Shown piece after piece: positions 26,579 to 33,610 of a stretch of 37,103 bases of DNA. Numbering within the stretch: the first letter of the stretch is position 1; each line of letters starts with the position of its first letter. Below the pieces are notes generated by a model. It saw nothing but the letters and a program-made list of their open reading frames with translations. It made no database searches and was not told the DNA's origin. Made by a program: the position numbers and the translations under genes. The DNA comes from Rhodospirillales bacterium (GTDB taxonomy: Bacteria; Pseudomonadota; Alphaproteobacteria; Rhodospirillales; JANQFP01): contig JANQFP010000076.1 of the NCBI GenBank assembly GCA_028277795.1, positions 1-37,103 of the forward strand, in the 5' to 3' direction.

Positions 26579-26906
26579 GTCCACCGCGGCGCTAGCGCAA
26601 CGACTCAAGGGAGCCTTTCGGGCAAACGTTGGCAAACGAACTCAACGTACGGCAGCGCCATGGCGAACGGTTTGAATCCCGTTGGGAGGAAATATGGAAT
26701 CAAATTGCGCGCTTTCGGCGCAATTTGATTCCATATTTCGTGCCGATTTTGTTAAAAGATTCTCGTGGGTGACACGGTGATATTCTGCCTGCCGTAGCAC
26801 TACCAATAGACTTTTACGGGCGACTGGTAGGAGCGCAATGTGGGGTTCTTGGCAGGCCCCACCCCACACAAAGGGGCGGACATCCTGACGCCCTAGGGTG
26901 TCCGCC
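26579..26906. other. Convergent gap filled with nested inverted repeats
   Basis: No gene is supported in these 328 bp between the ends of SirB1 and the PBECR-like gene. The region holds a tandem GGCAAACG (26621-26628, 26631-26638), a perfect palindrome CGCCATGGCG (26656-26665), a hairpin AACGG/CCGTT (26666-26683), a 22-bp hairpin (26689-26739), a TGTGGGGT/ACCCCACA hairpin (26839-26846 with 26861-26868) and a terminator-like stem at 26874-26907. TACGGCAG (26648-26655) is mirrored by CTGCCGTA (26789-26796), flanking the large hairpin. It could be a palindromic mobile repeat, a structured RNA or a bidirectional terminator array. Confidence 0.6.
26689..26739. repeat. Perfect 22-bp inverted repeat (large hairpin)
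   Basis: Arms 26689-26710 and 26718-26739 are perfectly complementary over 22 bp with a 7-nt loop (GCTTTCG). The arms are AT-rich at the base (AATATGGAATCAAATTG), unlike the surrounding genome. No long T run follows on either strand, so it is not a standard terminator. A hairpin this long is very unlikely to arise by chance. Confidence 0.9.
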
Positions 26907-26907
26907 C
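26874..26907 (-). terminator. Terminator-like hairpin at the end of the PBECR-like gene
   Basis: GGGCGGACA (26874-26882) pairs with TGTCCGCCC (26899-26907), a 9-bp stem with a 16-nt loop that contains CCCTAGGG. The stem abuts the stop codon of the minus-strand gene (TAG at 26909-26907). Only a short T stretch follows on that strand, so intrinsic termination would be weak. Confidence 0.45.
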
Positions 26908-27320
26908 TACCATTTCAAAGCGTGATTTCGGAGTTTTTTCCCTCGGGCCATAATGGACTGAGTCTGTCGTTTCCGCGCAAAATGGTACGTAACCACTAGC
27001 AACTCGCCTTGGCTGGTAGCTTTCACTGTAGCTCGGGTCCTCAAATTGACGCGGGCTTGATGGCAAAAACGGACTTGGTTCCTGGGGTTAGCGTCGTGAA
27101 TCACGACACCGTGTATGATTGTGTTCGGTAAATACCAATAGTCTGTTACAGACAGCTCCCCGTGCGCTCTTCGCTGTTTCTGCATTGTCTCCGCAGTCAA
27201 CCAAACTGTGCCATCGTGAACATTGAGAGCGGCAGTAATCTTGTCCTCCAGTGTAGCCACTCGGATTCGTCCAGACTTAGCGTAGAAAATGTCTCTAAGA
27301 TCGTCGAGGAATGTCATCAC
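26907..27320 (-). CDS. Putative PBECR-type (phage barnase/EndoU/RelE-like) nuclease, orphan
   Basis: A 137-residue soluble protein encoded by DNA visibly less GC-rich than its neighbours. The segment VWLTAETMQKQRRAHGELSV with TDYWYLPNTI (about residues 39-68), followed by the late strand ELLVVTYHFARKRQ, resembles PBECR domains. These are RNase-like domains found in phage and polymorphic toxin proteins, in which a LS-x-ET-x-x-K...H...Y-x-x-LP pattern precedes a VTY/F strand. This is recognised by pattern only and is not certain. Start is GTG 27320 or ATG 27317; no ribosome site is evident. No antitoxin gene is adjacent. It sits between SirB1 and gshB, which are close neighbours in related genomes, so it looks acquired. 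Confidence 0.6.
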   Translation of the reverse strand: MMTFLDDLRDIFYAKSGRIRVATLEDKITAALNVHDGTVWLTAETMQKQRRAHGELSVTDYWYLPNTIIHGVVIHDANPRNQVRFCHQARVNLRTRATVKATSQGELLVVTYHFARKRQTQSIMARGKKLRNHALKW

Positions 27321-27672
27321 ATATGATGGTAACGGCTACTGCAGAATTGCAATCTTCGATATAATGCAGTGGCCTCGCCCTTTCCCAAATCGAAGCGATG
27401 CTAGATAGCAACCGCAGTTGCTACGACCCTTTTCTCGCCATCTGCGACCTTCGCGTTTTTCAGTATTAAATATCGGCTCGTTTTCAGACCGCGCGCCAGA
27501 ATGATTCAGCATGGCCGTCGAAACGCGGGGGATGCACTCGGAAGCGGAGAAAGAGACCACCATCCTCACGCCACAATGGGCGGCAGTTCCGCCAGAGCTT
27601 GACCATTTACCTATGGCCGCCAGTCGGCAGCGCAGTATAGTGCCGCCCCCCGAGCAACCCGGAGACGACGGC
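27321..27672. other. Lower-GC gap upstream of gshB
   Basis: No gene is supported in these 352 bp. A small hairpin GCAAC-CGCA-GTTGC lies at 27408-27421. AT-rich sequence persists to about 27480, after which composition returns to that of the core genome, which may mark the right border of the acquired segment. TTGACC at 27599-27604 and TATAGT at 27636-27641 are promoter-like hexamers but 31 nt apart, too far to act together. The in-frame extension of gshB back to 27511 lacks conserved residues. Confidence 0.5.
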
Positions 27673-28623
27673 ATGGGCCTGAGCGTGGCCATCCAGATGG
27701 ACCCCATCGAGTCCATCGACATCGAGGCTGACAGCACCTTCGTCCTCGCCCTGGAGGCACAGCGGCGCGGCTACGACCTCTACCATTACCTGCCCCAGGA
27801 CCTGGCCTTCAGCGGCGGCCGCGTGGCGGCGACCGCGCGGCCCCTCGAGGTGCGCCGCGAGACGGGAAATCACTACACTCTGGGCGAGCCGCAGACGCTC
27901 GATCTTGCCGAGGTCGACATCGTCCTGATGCGCCAGGATCCGCCCTTCGACATGGCCTACATCACGGCCACCCACCTGCTCGAGCACATCCACCCGCGGA
28001 CCCTGGTGGTCAACGACCCGGTGGAGGTGCGCAATGCGCCCGAGAAGCTATTCGTCACCCGCTTCCCGGACCTCATGCCGCCGACCCTGATCACCGCCGA
28101 CCGCGGCCAGATCGTCGCCTTCCGTGGGCGCTACGGTGACATCATCGTCAAGCCCCTGTTCGGCAACGGGGGTGCCGGTGTGTTCCACATCGGCCCCGCC
28201 GACGACAACTTCAACGCGCTCCTGGAGATGTTCACAGAGCTCTACCGGGAGCCTATCGTGGTCCAGGCCTATCTGCCCGAGGTGCGGGCCGGGGACAAGC
28301 GCATCATCCTCATCGACGGCGAGGCGGCGGGGGCCGTCAATCGGGTGCCGGCGGCCGGCGAGGCGCGGTCCAACCTGCACGTGGGCGGCCGGCCCGAACC
28401 CACCGAGCTGACGGCGGCCGAACGCCGCATCTGCGAGACCATCGGCCCCGAGCTGAGCCGGCGCGGCCTGATCTTCGTCGGCATCGACGTCATCGGCGAC
28501 TACCTGACCGAGATCAACGTCACGTCGCCCACCGGCCTCCAGGAGATCGACCGCTTCGACGGCGTGTGGCTGGAATCCCGCATCTGGGACGCCATCGAGA
28601 AACGCTTCGAGGCGAGCCGCTGA
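27673..28623 (+). CDS. gshB: Glutathione synthetase
   Basis: A 316-residue ATP-grasp enzyme that joins gamma-glutamylcysteine and glycine to give glutathione. The start [20 protein letters not shown] is the canonical GshB N-terminus, so ATG 27673 (GGAG about 9 nt upstream) is used rather than the longer open frame. Diagnostic motifs follow: [20 protein letters not shown], then [17 protein letters not shown], the ATP-grasp [12 protein letters not shown], and [18 protein letters not shown] near the C-terminus. Length is typical. In relatives it lies directly before comM; here a DUF6883/DUF4926 module stands between. Confidence 0.96.
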   Translation: MGLSVAIQMDPIESIDIEADSTFVLALEAQRRGYDLYHYLPQDLAFSGGRVAATARPLEVRRETGNHYTLGEPQTLDLAEVDIVLMRQDPPFDMAYITATHLLEHIHPRTLVVNDPVEVRNAPEKLFVTRFPDLMPPTLITADRGQIVAFRGRYGDIIVKPLFGNGGAGVFHIGPADDNFNALLEMFTELYREPIVVQAYLPEVRAGDKRIILIDGEAAGAVNRVPAAGEARSNLHVGGRPEPTELTAAERRICETIGPELSRRGLIFVGIDVIGDYLTEINVTSPTGLQEIDRFDGVWLESRIWDAIEKRFEASR

Positions 28624-28655
28624 CCATCAACGACGTCGCACATGGGAATTCACTA

Positions 28656-28686
28656 GGCAGGCGAAAGCACGAATGAGCCGCCTGCC
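28656..28686 (+). promoter_or_regulatory. Hairpin enclosing the DUF6883 start codon
   Basis: GGCAGGCG (28656-28663) is complementary to CGCCTGCC (28679-28686). The 15-nt loop contains the ATG at 28673, and the left arm includes the only AGG-type ribosome site. Folding in the mRNA would hide the ribosome site, and a DNA-binding antitoxin could use the same dyad. This is inferred from sequence only. Confidence 0.4.
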
Positions 28687-29023
28687 CAATGCGCACCTGG
28701 CCATTATCGACTAGCGGAAGATCGTCGGATACCTGCTGTCCGACAGCCACCCGGCGGGGCGGACCAAAGCCGATTTCTTCCGCCGACATGGTTTTCGAAC
28801 CGAGGCTGCGGACGTGCTGCGCGACGCACTGCTCGCGCACGGACGAACAGCGGAGGTGGTTTCCTCAGTCGAGACCGTGTTCGGAAAGAAGTATATAGTG
28901 GAAGGAGTCCTTGCCGTACCAGACGGTCGGACGCCGAAGCTACGCGCGGTCTGGTTTATCACCGCAGGTGAGGTCGTTCCGCGATTGGTTACCGCCTACC
29001 CGGTGCGCGGAGGTGTCGAATGA
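28673..29023 (+). pseudogene. DUF6883 family protein, interrupted by an in-frame amber codon
   Basis: Read through one TAG (28712-28714, codon 14), the frame gives a complete DUF6883-like protein of about 116 residues: MSRLPNAHLAIID, then the stop, then RKIVGYLLSDSHPAGRTKAD with FFRRHGF, later VFGKKYIVEGVL and the C-terminal VPRLVTAYPVRG. The family start (LPNA...ID..K...YLLS..HP.GR.KA.FF) is recognisable on both sides of the TAG, and nothing else is damaged. A shorter product could begin at GTG 28814 (69 aa). The stop overlaps the DUF4926 start as ATGA. DUF6883 proteins are usually found next to DUF4926 or similar small genes, so this looks like a toxin-antitoxin-type pair. It may be a recent pseudogene, a base error or a readthrough site. 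Confidence 0.7.
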
Positions 29024-29244
29024 TCGAAGAACTGGACCCTGTCGTGCTCACCGAGGATCTGCCAGCCGACGGCTTCGAGGCGGGTGATGTCGGGTGGGTG
29101 GTGATGATTCACGACGACGGCTCGGGGTTCGAGGTGGAATTCGTGACCCTGGCCGGTGAGACCGTCTCGGTGGTGACGGTTCCGGCCCACGCCGTGCGTC
29201 CAGTCGATCCAAAGGAGATCGCTCACGCTCGCATGGTGGCTTAG
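29020..29244 (+). CDS. DUF4926 domain-containing small protein
   Basis: A 74-residue protein with the DUF4926 core: LDPVVLTEDLPADGFEAGDV, then GWVVMIHDDGSGFEVEFVTL, ending VVTVPAHAVRPVDP. This compact SH3-like beta fold is common beside DUF6883 and other small toxin-like proteins. The function is not established; partner or antitoxin to DUF6883 is a reasonable guess. It is coupled to the interrupted gene by an ATGA overlap. A strong terminator follows 22 bp after the stop. Confidence 0.85.
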   Translation: MIEELDPVVLTEDLPADGFEAGDVGWVVMIHDDGSGFEVEFVTLAGETVSVVTVPAHAVRPVDPKEIAHARMVA

Positions 29245-29266
29245 AACGCGTTGCCGCCGAGCGCCC

Positions 29267-29295
29267 ACGCCACAGCACTGTGGCGTTCTTCTTGT
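29267..29295 (+). terminator. Rho-independent terminator of the DUF6883/DUF4926 pair
   Basis: ACGCCACA (29267-29274) and TGTGGCGT (29279-29286) form a perfect 8-bp stem around GCAC, followed by the T-rich tail TTCTTCTTG. It separates the pair from comM. Confidence 0.8.
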
Positions 29296-29339
29296 GTTCC
29301 GTCTAGACTGCGTGCGGCACGAGGGGAGTCCGGCAACCC

Positions 29340-30881
29340 ATGGTGGCGCGGGTCAACACGGTGGCGTTCCGGGGCATCGACGTCCTGGACGTGGACGTGC
29401 AGGTGCAGATGGCGGCCGGCCTGCCGGCGTTCACCGTGGTCGGCCTGCCCGACAAGGCGGTGGCCGAGAGCCGCGAGCGGGTCCGCGCGGCGCTCAACGC
29501 CATGGGCCTGGCCCTGCCCCCCAAGCGCATCACCGTCAACCTGGCGCCGGCCGACCTGCTCAAGGAAGGCAGCCACTTCGACCTGCCCATCGCCCTCGGG
29601 CTTCTGGCCGCCATGGACGTCCTGCCTGGCGATGAGATCGGCGACTACACGGCGTTGGGGGAGCTGGCCCTGGACGGGGCCCTGGCGCCGGTGGCCGGGG
29701 TGCTGCCGGCGGCCGTCCACGCGGCGGGCCGCGGCCACGGCCTGATCTGCCCCCGGGCCCAGGGCGGCGAGGCGGCGTGGGCCGGCGACGTGGCGGTGCT
29801 GGCACCCGCGACCCTGCTCGCCCTGGTCAACCATTTCCGCGGCACCCAGGTGCTGAGCCCGCCGGAGCCGGCCATCGACGAACGCGAACCCTCCTACCCC
29901 GACATGCGCGACATCAAGGGCCAGGAGACGGCGAAACGGGCCCTGGAGATCGCCGCCGCGGGCGGCCACAACCTGCTGATGATCGGCCCGCCGGGGGCCG
30001 GCAAGTCCATGCTGGCGGCGCGCCTGCCCGGCCTGCTGCCGCCCATGGACGCCTCCGAGACCCTGGAGGTCAGCATGGTCCACAGCCTGGCCGGCGCCCT
30101 GGACGGCGGCCTCACCCGGCGCCGGCCTTTCCGCGACCCCCACCACTCGGCGTCCATGCCGGCCCTGGTGGGCGGCGGCATCAGGGCCCGCCCGGGAGAG
30201 GTGTCGCTCGCCCATCTGGGCGTCCTGTTTCTCGACGAGCTGCCCGAGTTCCAGCGCGGCGTCCTGGAGGCCCTGCGCCAGCCCCTGGAGACCGGCCGCA
30301 CGTCCGTGGCCAGGGTCAACGCCCACGTCACCTATCCGTCGCGCTTCCAGCTCATCGCCGCCATGAACCCGTGCCGCTGCGGCTATCTGGACGACCCGGC
30401 CCAGGCCTGCACCCGGGTGCCCAAGTGCGCCATCGAGTACCAGTCCAAGATTTCGGGCCCCCTGTTCGACCGCATCGACGTGCACGTGGAGGTCCCGGCG
30501 GTCAACGCCGCCGACCTGAACCTGCCGCCGCCGGCCGAGGGCTCAGCCGACATCGCCGCCCGGGTGGCCGCCGCCCGCGACTTGCAGAAGCGGCGGTATG
30601 CCTCCGTCCCCTCGCCTGCGCCCATCCGCACCAATGCGGAGGCCGACGGCACGCTGCTGGAAGACGTGGCCGCCCCCGACGACACCGGCCGCCGCCTGCT
30701 GGTGGAGGCGGTGGACCGCATGCGCCTGTCGGCGCGCGGCTACCACCGGGTGCTGCGGGTGGGCCGCACCCTGGCCGACCTGGACGGCGGCGGCCCCGTC
30801 CGCCGCATCCACATCGCCGAAGCCCTCAGCTACCGCCGGGTCGTCCCCGGCCGCTCGGCGGCGCTGATGGGCGCGAAATAG
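29340..30881 (+). CDS. comM: YifB/ComM family Mg-chelatase-like AAA+ ATPase
   Basis: A 513-residue AAA+ helicase; ComM promotes branch migration during natural transformation and recombination. The N-terminal Lon-S16-like domain starts VARVNTVAFRGIDVLDVDVQ and carries GLPDKAVAESRERVRAAL. The ATPase has Walker A IGPPGAGKSMLAARLPGLLP and Walker B GVLFLDELPEF. The cysteine-containing insert NPCRCGYLDDPAQACTRVPK and the C-terminal Mg_chelatase_C region RLSARGYHRVLRVGRTLADL follow. ATG 29340 is preceded by GAGGGGAG. Complete; usual length. Confidence 0.95.
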   Translation: MVARVNTVAFRGIDVLDVDVQVQMAAGLPAFTVVGLPDKAVAESRERVRAALNAMGLALPPKRITVNLAPADLLKEGSHFDLPIALGLLAAMDVLPGDEIGDYTALGELALDGALAPVAGVLPAAVHAAGRGHGLICPRAQGGEAAWAGDVAVLAPATLLALVNHFRGTQVLSPPEPAIDEREPSYPDMRDIKGQETAKRALEIAAAGGHNLLMIGPPGAGKSMLAARLPGLLPPMDASETLEVSMVHSLAGALDGGLTRRRPFRDPHHSASMPALVGGGIRARPGEVSLAHLGVLFLDELPEFQRGVLEALRQPLETGRTSVARVNAHVTYPSRFQLIAAMNPCRCGYLDDPAQACTRVPKCAIEYQSKISGPLFDRIDVHVEVPAVNAADLNLPPPAEGSADIAARVAAARDLQKRRYASVPSPAPIRTNAEADGTLLEDVAAPDDTGRRLLVEAVDRMRLSARGYHRVLRVGRTLADLDGGGPVRRIHIAEALSYRRVVPGRSAALMGAK

Positions 30882-30916
30882 CCCGCCAACCGGGGCATCA
30901 CCAAGGGAGGACTGCC

Positions 30917-31210
30917 ATGGCCATCTACATCACCCTGGTCAATTTCACCGAGCAGGGCATCCGCGACATCAAGTCGGCCGGCCGCCGGCTCGACGGCGCC
31001 CGCGACCTGGTGCGCCGGTTCGGCGGCGACATCCAGCAGGTTTACCTGACCATGGGCGCCTACGACCTAGTGTCCATCAGCGAGTACCCGGACGACGCCT
31101 CGGCCGCCAAGGCGGCCCTCGCTTTGGGCTCGCTCGGCAACGTCCGCACCACCACGCTCCGCGCCTTCGATGAAAGCGAGTACCGGGAAATCATCGCGGC
31201 GCTGCCGTAA
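30917..31210 (+). CDS. GYD domain-containing protein
   Basis: A 97-residue GYD-domain protein (dimeric alpha/beta ferredoxin-like fold): MAIYITLVNFTEQGIRDIKS, then YLTMGAYDLVSISEYPDD, which holds the name-giving G-x-YD, and LGNVRTTTLRAFDESEYREI. The function is not known. GGGAGG lies 6 nt before ATG 30917. It is 35 bp downstream of comM and could be co-transcribed. Confidence 0.9.
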   Translation: MAIYITLVNFTEQGIRDIKSAGRRLDGARDLVRRFGGDIQQVYLTMGAYDLVSISEYPDDASAAKAALALGSLGNVRTTTLRAFDESEYREIIAALP

Positions 31211-31231
31211 GAGGGATGCGGGTTACTTTCG

Positions 31232-31519
31232 GTGGAGTGCAGCGCTGTCCGGTTCAGCGGCCACGCTCTGCGCCGTATGTTCGAGCGCGGTTTGACGCGG
31301 GCCGACGTGCTTGCCGTCATTGCCGCGGGCGCGGTGGTCGCCGACTACCCGGCAGATAGGCCCCATCCGAGCAGACTTTTGCTCGGCTTCCCTCAAGGCC
31401 GTGCGGTTCACGTTGTCGTGGCGTGGGAAGAAGAGGGTGGAACGTGTTATGTTGTAACGGCCTATCCTCCAGACCCGACCCTCTGGGACGACGGATTCAG
31501 GAGCAGGAGACACTCATGA
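31232..31519 (+). CDS. DUF4258 protein, putative toxin of a type II pair
   Basis: A 95-residue DUF4258 protein: FSGHALRRMFERGLTRADVL, then HPSRLLLGFPQGRAVHVVVA, and VVTAYPPDPTLWDDGFRSRR. The conserved HA-x(2)-RM-x-ERG start, HVVVA core and TAYxPDPxxW end are characteristic. DUF4258 proteins regularly occur immediately before YgiT/MqsA-type zinc-finger genes and are thought to be RelE/MqsR-like RNase toxins. GTG 31232 is the only plausible start in frame. It overlaps the next gene by 4 bp (ATGA). Toxicity has not been shown for this protein. Confidence 0.85.
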   Translation: MECSAVRFSGHALRRMFERGLTRADVLAVIAAGAVVADYPADRPHPSRLLLGFPQGRAVHVVVAWEEEGGTCYVVTAYPPDPTLWDDGFRSRRHS

Positions 31520-31740
31520 AATGCGTGATTTGCAGGCACGGCGAGACCACGCCCGGTACCGTCACCGTGTCCCTGCAAAGGGGCGAGGCCACGGTCATTT
31601 TCAAAGAGGTACCAGCCGACGTGTGTGAGAACTGCGGCGAGTACTACGTCCCCGACGACGTGGCCGACCGCCTCCTCGCCCGCGCTGAAGAGGCTGTTGC
31701 CCACGGGGCCGAAATCGAGGTCCTGCACTACGCAGCGTGA
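31516..31740 (+). CDS. YgiT-type zinc finger (MqsA-N-like) antitoxin
   Basis: A 74-residue protein with a zinc-binding pair of knuckles C3-x2-C6 and C37-x2-C40 (MKCVICRHG, VCENCGEYYVP), the N-terminal MqsA/YgiT fold. The C-terminal helix-turn-helix of full MqsA is absent, as is usual for antitoxins paired with DUF4258 proteins. ATG 31516 overlaps the toxin-like gene. It ends 6 bp before the convergent isochorismatase gene. Confidence 0.88.
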   Translation: MKCVICRHGETTPGTVTVSLQRGEATVIFKEVPADVCENCGEYYVPDDVADRLLARAEEAVAHGAEIEVLHYAA

Positions 31741-31746
31741 CGGAAA

Positions 31747-32400
31747 TCAGTCCTCGCCATCAAGGATACGGGTCAAGTAGCGTTCGCTTTCCTCCGGCCC
31801 CAGCCAGTCGCTGTGTTGCTCGGCGACCTTGACGCGGGCAAGTACGGCCTGAGTGTCGAGCACGGCGCAGAACTCGCCGTGCAAGGTGGCCAGCGAAATG
31901 GCGTGGACCTGGGCCGAGGGATAGAGGGTCCCGTCGGGGCCGCGGCGGTCGAAGGTGGCGGTGCCGTCGGCGAGCAGGGTGACGTCGTAGCCCAGGTTGC
32001 CGGCCATGCGCACGGACGTCGACACGCAGTGGTCGGTGGTCAGGCCGCCGATCACCAGGCGCCGGATGCCGGCCCGGCGCAGGTCCGCGTCGAGGTCGGT
32101 GCCGATGAAGGCGCTGTTGACCCGCTTGACCACCACCGGCTCGCCGGGCTGCGGCGCCACTGCGTCCTTGATGACGCCGCCGGGCAGGTGGCGCTTGATG
32201 GGCGAATCGGGCTCCTGGGAATCGTGGACCACGTGGACGACCGGCCAGCCGCGGGCCCGCCACGCCGCCAACAGCTCGGCCAGCCGGACCTCGGCATCGG
32301 GGTTGTTGCGGTTGCCGCCCCAGTGGGCGTGGTCGTCGAAGGCCGCCTGGACGTCGATGAGCAGCAGCGCCGTGTCGGCCCCGAACGGCGCGTCCATCAT
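31747..32400 (-). CDS. Isochorismatase-family cysteine hydrolase
   Basis: A 217-residue hydrolase of the isochorismatase/nicotinamidase superfamily. The triad is complete: D16 in LLLIDVQAAFDD, K92 in VVVKRVNSAFIGTDLD, and nucleophile C125 in GGLTTDHCVSTSVRMAGNLG. The metal-site pattern of nicotinamidases is not present, so an amidase or isochorismatase-like activity on an unknown substrate is more likely. The 101-bp gap upstream (32401-32501) shows no further gene. Confidence 0.9.
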   Translation of the reverse strand: MMDAPFGADTALLLIDVQAAFDDHAHWGGNRNNPDAEVRLAELLAAWRARGWPVVHVVHDSQEPDSPIKRHLPGGVIKDAVAPQPGEPVVVKRVNSAFIGTDLDADLRRAGIRRLVIGGLTTDHCVSTSVRMAGNLGYDVTLLADGTATFDRRGPDGTLYPSAQVHAISLATLHGEFCAVLDTQAVLARVKVAEQHSDWLGPEESERYLTRILDGED

Positions 32401-32501
32401 GGCAGGCCCCTTCCCCTCATGCCCCGACGGCCGCGGCCGATGGGTTCATGGCCACGGCCACGAATTGTGACCAGCCGCATGTTCGATTCAATATCCCCCC
32501 T

Positions 32502-33261
32502 CTAAGACGTCTTTGGCGACTCTTGCCCGCATTTCAATTGTTCCTGGCCTTTCTCGATTTTAATATTTGTGATATTGGCGAAGGGTAGTCCCCTTACAAC
32601 AGGGACAAGGTCACGCGCCCCCATCTGTTTCCGGAATTCCACAAGGTCTTTGTTGCATTCAACCCCGAAAATAAATTTCTCTGTCGTTCCAATGGGGACT
32701 AATCTATATTCCTTAACATCTCCGAACCGCAATGTTATTCTTGATACCGTATTATTGAATCTCAAGATATCTCGCGCTTCTCCCTTGGCGAATATAGTAA
32801 ACGTTCCAAGAAAATACGCGACCGCGATAGGGATTAAGTATTTCTCTTCGGAAAAGACCGATCCAAACAGCAATATATAAAACATACTTGAAGGAGGAGC
32901 TCCATTTCCTCAGCTTATTCGCAACATACCAATACACACCAAATACGCCGGCCGCGCCCAGCGACACGAGTAGCGCCTCGGGTCTTTTGAAGTCTGCTAA
33001 GAAAAAATCTGTTGCTTCGGAATAGTCCAAAATATTCAGGTCGAATTCCGAGAATAGTATGAACTCAAAAAAGAGGCCTAGGCCGCTTACGAAAACATAT
33101 AATACGGTCAATGCAAAAGCAGGGTTGTCCTTAAGTGACCTTGTTATTTTTTCTCCTATCCAGTTTGGCTCATCGACAAATAAAAATTGTGCGATTCTAT
33201 TGTCCAACCTTGGTGTCGGTTTTTGTTCTCTGCTGTCGGATAATGGTTCTTGGTCTGCCAT
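32502..33261 (-). pseudogene. AT-rich membrane protein gene with a frameshift at an A4/T4 run
   Basis: Two overlapping minus-strand frames join into one 252-residue protein if one base is removed from the run of four A on the plus strand at 32879-32882. The first frame (from ATG 33261; AGGAG 9 nt upstream) has two membrane segments, ALTVLYVFVSGLGLFFEFIL and LLVSLGAAGVFGVYWYVANK. The second continues YILLFGSVF, then LIPIAVAYFLGTFTIFAKGE and a soluble C-terminal domain of about 85 residues ending at 32502. I recognise no family. The base composition is much poorer in GC than neighbours, a sign of transfer. It may be a sequencing error, a true pseudogene, or two separate proteins (33261 to 32752 and 32885 to 32502). 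Confidence 0.55.
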
Positions 33262-33294
33262 CGTCGAGAACTCCTGTCTCCTCGAGGCGATCAA

Positions 33295-33610
33295 CCCGGA
33301 TCGACAATGGCGCTACTCGGAGAAACGATCATTGTCTCATCCAGCACGCACTGATTTCAAGGCGAGCCGAGATCGTTGCGCTACCTAAGCGATGTCGTCA
33401 AGTGATTACTGCTACTGATAAGACTAAAATGCAGCCCTCCTGCGATGCCGGGCGGCACGGCGAGGCATGGGGCCGTCGTCGTCAATCGTCCCTCCGCGCC
33501 GGGGGTCGGCACATGGACCGCAGAGGGTGCTCTCCAATGCCTGGTTCTACATCGATGTTGGGGGGTGGGCAGCACGCAGACGCGCCGCTGCCGAACCTCA
33601 CCGGGATTCC
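33295..33610. other. Non-coding gap between the membrane gene and hinT
   Basis: I see no credible gene in these 316 bp. Composition changes from AT-rich (up to about 33430) to GC-rich, suggesting the border of the acquired segment. GGCAGC (33568-33573) and GCTGCC (33587-33592) form a short inverted repeat after the hinT stop and might help end the his operon transcript, without a T run. Confidence 0.4.

Noticed and set aside
26655..26690. tRNA-like T-arm (GGTTTGAATCC) suggesting a tRNA remnant or attachment site
   Set aside because: The T-loop position 56 is T rather than C, the 5-bp stem needs an 8-nt loop, and no acceptor or anticodon arms can be drawn around it.
26642..26869. Minus-strand 75-codon open frame across the large hairpin
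   Set aside because: It runs through both arms of the palindrome, has no ribosome site and no recognisable protein features.
27599..27641. TTGACC/TATAGT as a gshB promoter
   Set aside because: The two hexamers are 31 nt apart, far from the usual 16-18 nt.
27511..27672. N-terminal extension of gshB
   Set aside because: GshB proteins begin at the equivalent of ATG 27673, which has its own ribosome site; the extension shows no conserved residues.
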